64,000 bases of DNA from Colwellia demingiae (GTDB taxonomy: Bacteria; Pseudomonadota; Gammaproteobacteria; Enterobacterales; Alteromonadaceae), in the NCBI RefSeq assembly GCF_007954275.1, contig NZ_VOLT01000012.1, positions 1 to 64,000 on the forward strand, given 5' to 3'. The notes below the pieces were generated by a model. It worked only from the letters and a program-made list of their open reading frames with translations, was not told where the DNA came from and searched no databases. Position 1 is the stretch's first letter. Every line of letters starts with the position of its first letter. A program made the translations under genes and the position numbers. Positions 1-8,721 of the stretch are shown piece by piece.

Positions 1-472
1 TTATTTTAAAAAAAATTTAAAACTTGATGTTAACTTACGTTATTTCTCGCTAAAGCGGGTAGATAACGTATCAAAACAGTTCGTTGATGATTCATTTTGC
101 GTGAACCCCTTGGAACTGGAGCGCATTTTAAAGAGTTCTTGGTATAGCACAAGCACTAATTTCACATTTATGTTTGTTCGCATGTTTATTGTACACATAG
201 CTTTCTTATTGGGCTATAAAGCACGATCGTTAATGATCCTTAGTCAATTCATTAGACAATATTGACATTTATAGCTGCTTTTAGCTTGTTAGTTATCACT
301 ACAGAACATGTCAATTTAGCTTTGTTATGGCATTACTTTAGATTCAATTTTCCACCTAATAATGAAAAAACCGACACTAAGGTCGGTTTTTAAAGCTTAA
401 CTAAATGAAAACAGTATAGAACTAACTAGATCACAAGGGTGATCTTTCAGTTTTACCTAGCCAACATTTGAG
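1..472. other. Non-coding stretch downstream of purD
   Basis: I see no convincing gene here. An 8-bp inverted repeat (36-43 and 63-70) encloses a smaller CGC/GCG hairpin, so the segment 36-70 could fold as RNA. The purD terminator occupies the right part. The function of the rest is unknown. Confidence 0.5.
366..391 (-). terminator. Rho-independent terminator after purD
   Basis: GC-rich stem (CCGAC/GTCGG) with A-run and T-run flanks and a 6-nt loop. It lies about 80 bp beyond the purD stop in the direction of transcription. The A and T runs make it usable in both directions. Confidence 0.8.
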
Positions 473-1768
473 TTAACTGTTTTCTTGTTCACGTTCGATA
501 GCGCGATAAGCAATATCAGTTCTAAATTCTACACCTTGCCATGTAATTTGATGTAGCAACTCATAAGCTGTCTGTTGTGCTTGGGTAACTGTATTACCTA
601 ATGCTGTCGCACAGAGTACACGACCACCATTAGTCACAACTTCACCTTGCTCATTTAACTTAGTACCTGCATGGAATGTCTTGGCTGATACATTGTTGTT
701 TGTATCTAAACCTGAAATAACATCACCCTTAGGGTAATCCGCTGGGTAACTCTGTGCAGCAAGCACAACACCAACAGCAGCACGACTATCAAACTCAATA
801 GTTACTTTATCTAACTCACCACGTGTAGCGGCTAAACATAATTCAACTAAATCTGATTGTAAGCGCATCATGATAGGTTGTGTTTCAGGATCACCAAAAC
901 GACAGTTATATTCAATAACGTTTGGTGTTCCGTCTTCAGCGATCATTAGACCTGCATATAAAAAACCACTGTAAGGTGCATCCTCAGCAGCCATACCTTC
1001 AACCGTTGGCATTATAACTTCTGCCATAATACGATCATGGATTTCAGGTGTTACTACTGGTGCTGGAGAATACGCGCCCATGCCACCTGTGTTAGGACCT
1101 AAGTCACCGTTTAATGCACGTTTATGATCTTGACTTGTTGCCATTGGCAACACATTTTTACCATCAACCATTACGATGAAACTTGCTTCTTCACCTTCTA
1201 GAAATTCTTCAATTACTACGCGATGGCCAGCATCACCAAATGCATTACCCGCTAGCATATCTGTAATCGCGTCTTCTGCTTCTGTTAATGTCAGTGCAAC
1301 GATAACGCCTTTACCTGCTGCTAAGCCATCTGCTTTAACAACGATTGGTGCACCTTGTTCACGAACATAAGCCAATGCAGGCTCAACTTCAGTGAATTTT
1401 GCATAGCTACCTGAAGGAATTTTATTACGTGCTAAGAAGTCTTTAGTAAATGACTTTGAACCTTCAAGCTGAGCAGCTTTAGCACTCGGGCCAAAAATAG
1501 CTAAACCTTGAGCTTGAAAAGCATCAACAACACCATCAACAAGTGGTTGTTCTGGACCAACAATAGTTAAGGCAACGTCTTCACTTTGAGCAAAAGCAAC
1601 TAAGGCAGCATTATCACTAACATCAATAGCAACATTTTCTAATTTTGATTCAGTAGCTGTACCCGCATTACCTGGGGCAACAAACACTTTAGTAACCTGA
1701 CTTGATTGAGCCGCTTTCCATGCTAATGCATGTTCACGACCACCGCCGCCAATAACTAAGATTTTCAT
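473..1768 (-). CDS. purD: Phosphoribosylamine-glycine ligase (GARS)
   Basis: Cytoplasmic enzyme of de novo purine synthesis that joins phosphoribosylamine and glycine with ATP to give GAR. The 431 aa match the family length (about 430). The N-terminal glycine-rich motif GGGGREHALAW and the ATP-grasp signature NCRFGDPETQ (near residue 290) are intact. purD and purH are an operon in many gammaproteobacteria. Here they share a strand but are separated by an exported methyltransferase-like gene and about 320 bp, so purD may be transcribed separately. The ATG start at 1768 begins the canonical MKILVIGGGG, so the start is secure. Confidence 0.97.
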   Translation of the reverse strand: MKILVIGGGGREHALAWKAAQSSQVTKVFVAPGNAGTATESKLENVAIDVSDNAALVAFAQSEDVALTIVGPEQPLVDGVVDAFQAQGLAIFGPSAKAAQLEGSKSFTKDFLARNKIPSGSYAKFTEVEPALAYVREQGAPIVVKADGLAAGKGVIVALTLTEAEDAITDMLAGNAFGDAGHRVVIEEFLEGEEASFIVMVDGKNVLPMATSQDHKRALNGDLGPNTGGMGAYSPAPVVTPEIHDRIMAEVIMPTVEGMAAEDAPYSGFLYAGLMIAEDGTPNVIEYNCRFGDPETQPIMMRLQSDLVELCLAATRGELDKVTIEFDSRAAVGVVLAAQSYPADYPKGDVISGLDTNNNVSAKTFHAGTKLNEQGEVVTNGGRVLCATALGNTVTQAQQTAYELLHQITWQGVEFRTDIAYRAIEREQENS

Positions 1769-1807
1769 ATGTTTTTCCTATAAATTTTCTTTACGCTAAA
1801 TCAGCAA

Positions 1808-2656
1808 CTACTTGGCTGGTTTAACAAATTTTAATGTCATGCGATCGCTTTCGCCTATCGCTAAATATTTTGCTCTGTCCGTTTCACCTAAGCGCAATAC
1901 TGGTGGTAAAGTCCAAACACCTTTTGGGTAAATAGCTAAGTCTTTTGTATTAGCATTAACTTCACTTGAGCCAGCAAACCTAAAACCAGCCGCTTTGGCT
2001 TGCTTAATTGTTTGTACTTCAGATACGTAGCCCTTTGCTTTTTCTGGGCTAACACCTACTGGTAATCTGTGTTCAACGATACCTAAAACGCCACCTGGCT
2101 TAAGTGCATTAAAAGCATCTTTAAAAACTTGCTCTACACCCGCATCTTTCCAGTTATGAAGATTTCTAAACGTTAAAATTAGATCAGCTGTACCTTGTGG
2201 TGCTAATTCACTTTCTTGGCGTGGTGTAAAGTCGGTTAAAACAACCTCACTAAACACAACATCGGAAGCAAGTTTCTTTACTAATTTTTTACGAGAATTA
2301 CTGTAATAGTTATCTTCACCGGTATCAGGGTAATGGGCACCATATAGCTTACCAGTACCTTTTAAGGCTGGAGCTAGTATTTCAGTGTACCAACCACCAC
2401 CTGGCGTAATTTCAACAACGGTCATATTTGGTGTAAAACCAAAAAAATTCAACGTTTCAATAGGATGACGGTATTGATCACGCGCTTTGTTTTTAGCGGT
2501 ACGATGATCGCCTGAAACAGCATTTTCAAGTGCTTTTACTGAGGCAGTATTTTCGTGTGCATGGGTGTCATGCGCCATAGCAGATAAACTTAATGCGCTA
2601 CAGCTTAGGGTTACTGCAATAGCAATTGATTTAAGCGAGTTTGATTTAATTGTCAT
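1808..2656 (-). CDS. Exported class I SAM methyltransferase-like protein (COG4798 type)
   Basis: The 282-aa product starts with a typical signal peptide (basic start, hydrophobic residues about 9-28, cleavage near AMA-HD), then a His-rich stretch. The rest resembles class I methyltransferases: VVEITPGGGWYTEIL is motif I, and LILTFRNLHNW and LKPGGVLGIVEHR are later strands. It resembles the predicted methyltransferases of COG4798. SAM is not expected in the periplasm, so either the fold has another role or export is unusual. It sits 39 bp upstream of purD on the same strand. The substrate is unknown. Confidence 0.75.
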   Translation of the reverse strand: MTIKSNSLKSIAIAVTLSCSALSLSAMAHDTHAHENTASVKALENAVSGDHRTAKNKARDQYRHPIETLNFFGFTPNMTVVEITPGGGWYTEILAPALKGTGKLYGAHYPDTGEDNYYSNSRKKLVKKLASDVVFSEVVLTDFTPRQESELAPQGTADLILTFRNLHNWKDAGVEQVFKDAFNALKPGGVLGIVEHRLPVGVSPEKAKGYVSEVQTIKQAKAAGFRFAGSSEVNANTKDLAIYPKGVWTLPPVLRLGETDRAKYLAIGESDRMTLKFVKPAK

Positions 2657-2977
2657 AACTATTTTCCTTCTAAGAATTATTAGTATTTAGTCCAAGATTT
2701 ATAATATCTAGATTAAGATTTATAATATCTAGATTAAGATATTAATTAACGGCATATTTATAACAGATTTAAAACAAACAAGCAGTGTTGATTGTATTTC
2801 CATACTAATTTTCATTGTAAGTAAATAAATCAACACTGCTCTTCTGTACTTCTATCTCACCTTAAGGAAGATTCTTTAAGCTGTTAGTCTCAATTTATAG
2901 AAGAAAGCATGGAGCTGACGTTAGTCAGTGAGTACATTCGACAACTAAATTGTGCCTAACAGCGACAAGAATCAATC
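2657..2977. other. Intergenic region between purH and the methyltransferase-like gene
   Basis: No coding region was recognised. It holds a 21-bp tandem repeat near its left end (listed separately) and presumably the promoter of the minus-strand gene at 1808-2656. I see no clear hairpin terminator for purH. Confidence 0.5.
2694..2740. repeat. 21-bp tandem repeat, 2.2 copies
   Basis: Two perfect copies of a 21-nt AT-rich unit (2694-2714 and 2715-2735) plus five bases of a third. Each contains the palindrome ATCTAGAT. It lies 40-80 bp upstream of the exported methyltransferase-like gene, so copy number could affect its promoter. Confidence 0.85.
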
Positions 2978-4579
2978 TTAATGGCGGAAGTGACGCATAC
3001 CTGTGAACACCATCGCGATGTTATGCTCGTCTGCTGCTGCAATAACTTCGTCATCACGCATAGAGCCACCCGGCTGAATTACAGCAGTAATTCCTGCTTC
3101 AGCTGCAGCATCTAAACCATCACGGAATGGGAAGAATGCATCAGAGGCCATAACTGACCCTTTAACTTCTAAGTTTTCATCAGCAGCTTTAATACCCGCA
3201 ACTTTCGCTGAGTATACGCGGCTCATTTGGCCTGCACCAACACCGATAGTAGAGCTGTTTTTAACGTAAACAATCGCGTTAGATTTAACAAATTTTGCTA
3301 CTTTCCAACAAAATTGCAAATCACGCATCTCTTCATCAGTAGGTTGACGTTTAGTTACTACCGTTAAGTCAGCACTTGTTACGCGACCTTGATCTGTGTC
3401 TTGTACTAATAAACCACCGTTAACGCGTTTAAAATCAAAACCTGTGGTTTTATTATCCCACTGGCCACATTCTAATAAACGTAGGTTAGGTTTAGCAGCA
3501 ACAATTTGTGCTGCAGCATCTGAAACACTTGGTGCAATAATTACTTCAACAAATTGACGAGAAACAATTGCTTCAGCCGTATCTGCATCTAACTCACGGT
3601 TAAATGCGATAATGCCACCAAAAGCAGAAGTAGGATCAGTTTTATAAGCGCCTTCATAAGCCGCTAAAATATCATCACCAATAGCAACACCACATGGGTT
3701 TGCATGCTTAACGATAACGCAAGCAGGTTCATCAAATTCTTTAACACATTCTAATGCCGCATCAGTATCAGCAATGTTGTTATAAGATAAGGCTTTGCCT
3801 TGTAATTGTGTCGCGGTAGAAACTGACGCTTCTTCAGGATTCGCTTCTTTGTAAAAAGCAGCATCTTGATGAGAGTTTTCACCGTAACGTAAATCTTGTG
3901 TTTTAATAAACTGGCTATTAAAAGTACGTGGGAACTTAACTTTGTTTTCTAAAGAAGCTTTAGATTCAGTTTCGCCATACGCTGGTAACATTTTACCAAA
4001 GTAGTTAGCAATCATTCCGTCGTAGCTAGCTGTATGCTCGTAAGCTGCAATCGCTAAATCAAAACGTGTTTTGTATGTTAAAGAATTATTGTTGTTATCT
4101 AATTCAGTTAATACACGATCGTAATCGCTAGCATTTACAACAATAGTCACGTCTTTATGATTTTTAGCTGCTGCGCGAACCATTGTTGGTCCACCGATAT
4201 CAATGTTTTCAATGGCATTTTCTAATGAACAGTTTTCATCACTAACTGCATTAGCAAACGGGTACAAGTTAACCACTACCATATCAATTGCGCTGATACC
4301 GTTTTCGTCCATTACGACTTCATCAATACCACGACGCGCTAAAATGCCGCCATGTACTTTAGGGTGTAACGTTTTAACACGACCATCCATGATTTCTGGG
4401 TGACCAGTGTAATCTGAAACTTCAGTTACTTTGATGCCGTTTTCGGCTAATAACTTTGCTGTGCCGCCAGTAGAAAGAAGATCAACACCTTTCTCACTTA
4501 GACGTTGAGCAAACTCAACAATACCTGCTTTATCAGAAACACTTAACAGTGCGCGTTTAATTGGACGTGGAGTATCCAT
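2978..4579 (-). CDS. purH: Bifunctional AICAR formyltransferase / IMP cyclohydrolase
   Basis: Carries out the last two steps of IMP synthesis in the cytoplasm. The 533 aa are close to the usual 520-530. The N-terminal MGS-like IMP cyclohydrolase domain ([37 protein letters not shown]) covers about residues 1-200. The transformylase domain follows, with the AICAR-site segments [10 protein letters not shown] and [12 protein letters not shown]. All are intact. Its stop is followed by about 320 bp before the next same-strand gene. Confidence 0.97.
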   Translation of the reverse strand: MDTPRPIKRALLSVSDKAGIVEFAQRLSEKGVDLLSTGGTAKLLAENGIKVTEVSDYTGHPEIMDGRVKTLHPKVHGGILARRGIDEVVMDENGISAIDMVVVNLYPFANAVSDENCSLENAIENIDIGGPTMVRAAAKNHKDVTIVVNASDYDRVLTELDNNNNSLTYKTRFDLAIAAYEHTASYDGMIANYFGKMLPAYGETESKASLENKVKFPRTFNSQFIKTQDLRYGENSHQDAAFYKEANPEEASVSTATQLQGKALSYNNIADTDAALECVKEFDEPACVIVKHANPCGVAIGDDILAAYEGAYKTDPTSAFGGIIAFNRELDADTAEAIVSRQFVEVIIAPSVSDAAAQIVAAKPNLRLLECGQWDNKTTGFDFKRVNGGLLVQDTDQGRVTSADLTVVTKRQPTDEEMRDLQFCWKVAKFVKSNAIVYVKNSSTIGVGAGQMSRVYSAKVAGIKAADENLEVKGSVMASDAFFPFRDGLDAAAEAGITAVIQPGGSMRDDEVIAAADEHNIAMVFTGMRHFRH

Positions 4580-4689
4580 CTGTTTATTTACCTTCTTTGT
4601 TGTAACTTACTGCTAACTTGCCGCCGATGTGCCGTTAACTTGCATGGTTACATGATTATTTAAAATGATTTTCAATGTTTTAAAACATA

Positions 4690-4711
4690 AAAAGCACCCG
4701 AGGGTGCTTTT
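4690..4711 (-). terminator. Terminator downstream of fis
   Basis: A 10-bp stem (AAAAGCACCC with GGGTGCTTTT) and a tight loop, 16 bp beyond the fis stop. Poly-T follows the stem on the minus strand. It separates the dusB-fis unit from purH. Confidence 0.85.
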
Positions 4712-4726
4712 CATTAAAATTCGATA

Positions 4727-5014
4727 TTAGTTCATACCGTATTTTTTAAGTTTCTTGCGTAACGTACCGCGGTTGATGCCTAGTAAGTTGGCAGCGCGTG
4801 TTTGGTTACCGCGAGTGTACATCATAACTTCTTCTAACATTGGCGCTTCAATTTCGCTCAATACAAGGTCATACATATCATCAACATCGTTACCATTCAA
4901 TTGTGATAAGTAGTTGCTGATTGCGATTTTAGCTTGGCTACGTAATGGAGAAGTTTTTGTTTGTGTTTGAATATCGCCAGTGATAAATGGAGAAGAAACA
5001 TTTTGTTCGAACAT
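4727..5014 (-). CDS. fis: DNA-binding protein Fis
   Basis: Small nucleoid-associated dimer that bends DNA and controls rRNA promoters, recombination and growth-phase genes. The 95 aa are close to E. coli Fis (98 aa). The C-terminal helix-turn-helix ([21 protein letters not shown], residues about 70-92) looks essentially identical to the family. It lies 62 bp downstream of dusB on the same strand, the standard dusB-fis arrangement. Confidence 0.97.
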   Translation of the reverse strand: MFEQNVSSPFITGDIQTQTKTSPLRSQAKIAISNYLSQLNGNDVDDMYDLVLSEIEAPMLEEVMMYTRGNQTRAANLLGINRGTLRKKLKKYGMN

Positions 5015-5076
5015 ATGATATAACTCTTTCTTTTGTTAATAAAAATAAAATAAAACTACAACAACTTGTACTAGCC

Positions 5077-6093
5077 CTAATAAGAGCCAGTCGCAAAGTC
5101 ATCAAAAAATTTGTCTAACGTCACTAATTGTTCATCAGTAGACGTTAAACCATTAAAAATAGCCCTAAACGCTTTGCCTTGGTCAATAGTAAACGCTGTG
5201 CTAAAACCGTCTGTGGTCTCAACCAGGTTTTGTACATACCAAGAAACATGTTTTCTGGCGATCATCACACCTTTGAAATCGCCGTAAAACTGATGTAACT
5301 CCATAACGTGTGCCAATACAATTGAACGAACTTCGCTCAATTCGGGTGCAGACATCTTATTACCCGTGGCCAAGAAATAATTAATTTCTCGAAAAATCCA
5401 CGGACGACCCTGTGCACCACGACCAACCATTATGGCATCCGCGCCCGTATGGTCTAAAACCTGTAGTGCTTTTTCAGGTGACGTAATATCACCATTTGCC
5501 ACTACCGGAATTGAAATAGCCGATTTTATTGCTTTAATAGTGTCGTATTCCGCATTGCCTTTATAAAAGTCATTACGGGTACGGCCATGCACTGCGAGTG
5601 ATGCTATACCATTGTTTTCAGCAATTTTTGCTATTTCAATACCATTACGGGTATCTTCACACCATCCTGTGCGAATTTTTAGCGTGACCGGTATATCTAC
5701 CGCATTCACCACTGACTGAACAATACGCTCAACCTGTGCTGGTTCTCTTAACAAAGCAGAACCCGCTAATTTCTTATTTACCTTTTTTGCTGGGCACCCC
5801 ATATTGATATCAATAATTTGTGCGCCGTTATCAGCATTTACTTTAGCAGCAAACGCTAACTCATCAGGGCAACTTCCAGCAATTTGTACGCTGCGAATAC
5901 CCGCAGCATCACCATGTAGCATTCTCAATTTAGACTTTTCGGTGTTCCACACTTTCGGATTTGACGAAAGCATTTCAGACACGGCTAAACCCGCCCCCAA
6001 TTGACAACATAATTGTCTAAAAGGTTGATCGGTTATCCCTGCCATAGGGGCAAGCATTACCTGCGAATTAAGTTGATAAGTACCTATTTTCAT
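5077..6093 (-). CDS. dusB: tRNA-dihydrouridine synthase B
   Basis: FMN enzyme that reduces a D-loop uridine of tRNA to dihydrouridine. The 338 aa form a TIM-barrel with the Dus signature at its N-terminus ([14 protein letters not shown]) and the catalytic cysteine in NMGCPAKKV (Cys100). [16 protein letters not shown] near residue 220 is the phosphate-binding part. In E. coli the order is prmA-dusB-fis. Here the gene upstream of dusB is an opposite-strand 11-kb cluster, and prmA follows beyond it, so dusB must now use its own promoter in 6094-6384. Confidence 0.97.
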   Translation of the reverse strand: MKIGTYQLNSQVMLAPMAGITDQPFRQLCCQLGAGLAVSEMLSSNPKVWNTEKSKLRMLHGDAAGIRSVQIAGSCPDELAFAAKVNADNGAQIIDINMGCPAKKVNKKLAGSALLREPAQVERIVQSVVNAVDIPVTLKIRTGWCEDTRNGIEIAKIAENNGIASLAVHGRTRNDFYKGNAEYDTIKAIKSAISIPVVANGDITSPEKALQVLDHTGADAIMVGRGAQGRPWIFREINYFLATGNKMSAPELSEVRSIVLAHVMELHQFYGDFKGVMIARKHVSWYVQNLVETTDGFSTAFTIDQGKAFRAIFNGLTSTDEQLVTLDKFFDDFATGSY

Positions 6094-6384
6094 ACTGCTG
6101 TTTTTTTGAGCTACCTTTCAAAAGGGCGCTAAGTTTACTCGTTTTTATTTCAATTGAAAAGCATAGAATTTGAACAATATTTGATTTTTTTCACCTTTTT
6201 GATATTGACATTTATTAAAATATTAAAGTGAGCGTAAAATGTACAATTTACGAATAATTTTGTTGACAAAGTTGATAAAAAAGATAAAGCCAAATATGTC
6301 GTAAACTTAGCTCGAACAACGCCTACAACTGTGGCAAAGTAAAATTACTAACTCTTACCTAAACTAATAATAATTATAAATATA

Positions 6385-7725
6385 ATGACAACCATTTTAA
6401 GAATGCCCATTACGAATGTATTTGGACAAGGTGATTACAGCGCAACTTTGCACCTTGGTAGTGAAAAATCCCCTGTTAATCTTCTGCTCGATACCTGTAG
6501 TAGTACTCTATTGGTAAAAAGTACAACTTACCAAGCTACGCTGGATAAAAAGTTGACACCTAGTACTGCAGTTCAAGAAGTTAATTACGGTGTTGGCGGT
6601 TGGAATGGGCCAGTTATATTTACCAGTATTAATATTCATGAGCATTGCCATAAATCTGATCACCCACAAAGCATAGCGAAAAGCCCAAGCATGAATTTAA
6701 GTAATGCGCCCGTTGCGCTGGTACATTCTGTAAAACAAAGTAAAACATTTGGCGATGCCGACGGGATTTTAGGTTTGGCTTACCATCACCTAAATAAAAG
6801 CTTTGATTTTAGCGATTATTTTACTGAGCATAAAATTACCCCTGCGCTGAGTTACCCGTGGCCTTTTAGTGGTGAGGTAAGTGAAGACTTGGTTAGTTTT
6901 AAAAAACTGATGTGGAAATACCCTGAGCATGATGTAACGCCCTACTTCACCTTATTGGAAGAACAACAGCTGAGCGCTAATAAATTTGCTTTCTATAGTA
7001 AACGTTCTGCAATACATATTAATGAAAGCCACTCAAATAAGATTCACAAAACACCACTAGACGAATTATCCAAAGATCCACTAAACAAAGGTTTATTAAT
7101 ATTAGGGGGAGGTGAAGAACAAACCGACTTATACCAAGGTGAATTTCAAAGCATCAAGGTTGAGCACGATGTTTATTACAATGTAGATCTTAAATCGGTT
7201 CAAGTAGACACGAGCAAACCAATAATCGCAGCACCGCTTGAGCAAAAGCACCTTAAAGGTTATTTCACCAATGCCATTATCGATACCGGTGCCGGTGGCA
7301 TAGTACTAACCGCCGATATTTATAAACAAGTAATTAACGACCTTATTACTTATAACGCCAACTTTGCCCAATGTTTAGCGCCGTTTAAAGAGATGAGCGC
7401 GCAACTTGTCGGTATAGATATAGAAGAGTTAGAACTAACGCAATGGCCAACATTGTATTTCAATTTTGTTAGCGAGCCTGCAACCGATAAAACGGCAGAA
7501 CACGTAGTACAACTTGCTTGTACACCAGAAACGTATTGGCAAATTAACACGCCTAATTATAACAAAGCGTGTTTTCGTTTACTGAGCCAATTACCCCAAT
7601 GGCCAAATCAAAGCATTATTGGCTTACCACTGATAAATAACTATTACGTGGTGTTTGATCGATCTAAAGATAAAACAGGCGTAGTGAAATTTGCACAGCA
7701 AAGAATAGATCGTGCTAGTGCATAG
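6385..7725 (+). CDS. Pepsin-like aspartic protease (family A1, shewasin type)
   Basis: A bacterial homologue of eukaryotic pepsins, 446 aa. The first catalytic aspartate is D36 in LLLDTCSSTLL (Cys where most pepsins have Gly). The flap tyrosine is Y68 in VNYGVGGWNG. ADGILGLAYHHL matches the pepsin DGILGLAY block, the second aspartate is D300 in IIDTGAGG, and the C-terminus SIIGLPLINNYYVVFDR is also pepsin-like. There is no signal peptide or propeptide, so it probably works in the cytoplasm, as known for some Shewanella pepsin homologues. Its stop overlaps the start of the first GNAT gene, tying it to the peptide cluster. A role in removing leader or tail of the borosin precursors is my inference. 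No strong ribosome-binding site is seen. Confidence 0.85.
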   Translation: MTTILRMPITNVFGQGDYSATLHLGSEKSPVNLLLDTCSSTLLVKSTTYQATLDKKLTPSTAVQEVNYGVGGWNGPVIFTSINIHEHCHKSDHPQSIAKSPSMNLSNAPVALVHSVKQSKTFGDADGILGLAYHHLNKSFDFSDYFTEHKITPALSYPWPFSGEVSEDLVSFKKLMWKYPEHDVTPYFTLLEEQQLSANKFAFYSKRSAIHINESHSNKIHKTPLDELSKDPLNKGLLILGGGEEQTDLYQGEFQSIKVEHDVYYNVDLKSVQVDTSKPIIAAPLEQKHLKGYFTNAIIDTGAGGIVLTADIYKQVINDLITYNANFAQCLAPFKEMSAQLVGIDIEELELTQWPTLYFNFVSEPATDKTAEHVVQLACTPETYWQINTPNYNKACFRLLSQLPQWPNQSIIGLPLINNYYVVFDRSKDKTGVVKFAQQRIDRASA

Positions 7726-8287
7726 CTTTACCACTGATCGCTTGTTAATAAGACCATTACTTGCTGAAGATAAAATATTTTTTTGTCAGCAATATACTAA
7801 TGAAATAGTGATGAAAAAAACTGGTGGCGCCATTAACCAAGTAGAGGCAAAAAAACAATTCCAACGCTCACTCAAGGCAAATGAACGCGCAAGCCGTGGT
7901 GGAAAAAAGTCAGTACTTACTTGGGCAATAGTGTGTCTAAGTACAGGAAAAATTATTGGCAGCCAAACATTTTCATTTTTGACTCTGCCTCATAACATTG
8001 AGGTGATAAAGCAAACTGAGCTTAATGGAAGAGTTCAAGCAGAGATGGGTATCGTGCTATCTATAGAATCACAAGGAAAAGGGTTAGGCAAAGAAGCGCT
8101 CACTGCTTTGGTGGAGTATGGTTTTAACTCATTATCACTTGATAGGATAAATGCGTTTTATGTAAAAAGTAACCTTGCCTCTGCCCGTGTTTTTGCTCGC
8201 TTAAATTTTATTTGTGACTCTGCGTCACAATTAAAAAATACTGAAAACACCGAGCATAGCTACTTACAGATAGAAAGTTATGGATAA
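7718..8287 (+). CDS. GNAT N-acetyltransferase, RimJ/RimL type (copy 1)
   Basis: 189 aa. I place the start at GTG 7718, because the product then begins VHSFTTDRLLIRPL and lines up with copies 2 (MHSFTTERLLIRPL) and 3 (MHAFTTERLLIRPL). This overlaps the protease stop by 8 bp, which suggests translational coupling. The acetyl-CoA loop is canonical (ESQGKGLGKEAL), unlike the two other copies. RimJ/RimL-type enzymes acetylate protein N-termini or small amines. Inside a RiPP cluster it might acetylate the peptide, but nothing in the sequence proves the substrate. Confidence 0.85.
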   Translation: MHSFTTDRLLIRPLLAEDKIFFCQQYTNEIVMKKTGGAINQVEAKKQFQRSLKANERASRGGKKSVLTWAIVCLSTGKIIGSQTFSFLTLPHNIEVIKQTELNGRVQAEMGIVLSIESQGKGLGKEALTALVEYGFNSLSLDRINAFYVKSNLASARVFARLNFICDSASQLKNTENTEHSYLQIESYG

Positions 8288-8403
8288 GCACGTAAATTCA
8301 CTGCAAAGGACAACTAATAATCATTGCCTAGCTTACTAACTCTCTGATAACTTAGTTACTGCGATTAAATGTACTATTAATAAGGATGATAATGGACACG
8401 CTT

Positions 8404-8679
8404 ATGAGTAAAGTAATACAAGTATTAGAAAAATTGGCAAGAGATGCTTCACTATTAAGTGAGGAAAACAGAACAACTATGCTAATTGATGCTGATATCA
8501 CTGATAGCCAACGACAAGCCATTGTTGCTAAGGATATCAATAAATTGGCTGGCAGCCTTGGTGACTTAGCTAAAATTAAGTATGTCATTCCGCTTATTCC
8601 AGCAGAAGATGACGAGCAGGAAGAAGAACAAAGTGATGAGAAAAGTAATGCACATTCTCAGCTAACTTCTAACTTCTAA
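8404..8679 (+). CDS. Putative split-borosin precursor peptide 1
   Basis: 91 aa from ATG 8404, chosen because MSKVIQVLEK is shared with the two paralogues. ATG 8392 (6 nt after AAGG) and ATG 8386 are alternatives. Residues 1-50 form a helical leader with ITDSQRQAIVAKDINKLAG, resembling the borosin-binding domain of the Shewanella precursor SonA. Then follows a short hydrophobic core KIKYVIPLIP (57-66) and a very acidic tail (AEDDEQEEEQSDE). The 3' end runs into a heptanucleotide repeat that includes the stop codon. Precursor function is inferred from the SonA resemblance and the methyltransferase in the cluster. Confidence 0.8.
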   Translation: MSKVIQVLEKLARDASLLSEENRTTMLIDADITDSQRQAIVAKDINKLAGSLGDLAKIKYVIPLIPAEDDEQEEEQSDEKSNAHSQLTSNF

Positions 8680-8714
8680 CTTCTAACTTCTAACTTCTAA
8701 CTTCTAACTTCTAA
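8662..8714. repeat. Heptanucleotide tandem repeat (CTAACTT), 7.6 copies
   Basis: Seven perfect CTAACTT units and a partial eighth. The repeat begins inside the last codons of precursor 1, contains its TAA stop, and fills the gap up to 8 bp before the GGDEF gene start. The unit is not a multiple of three, so slippage would change both the peptide's C-terminal residues and the spacing to the next start codon. In every frame a TAA appears within 21 bp. Confidence 0.95.
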
Positions 8715-8721
8715 TAAAGTT

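Noticed and set aside
1-360. rRNA or tRNA leader near the left edge
   Set aside because: No tRNA arms, rRNA segments or antitermination box could be matched.
6263-6288. Sigma-70 promoter with TTGACA upstream of the protease gene
   Set aside because: A good -35 is present, but no -10 at 16-18 bp spacing; not listed as a promoter.
8662-8714. CRISPR-like array
   Set aside because: The repeat unit is 7 bp with no spacers; it is a simple tandem repeat.
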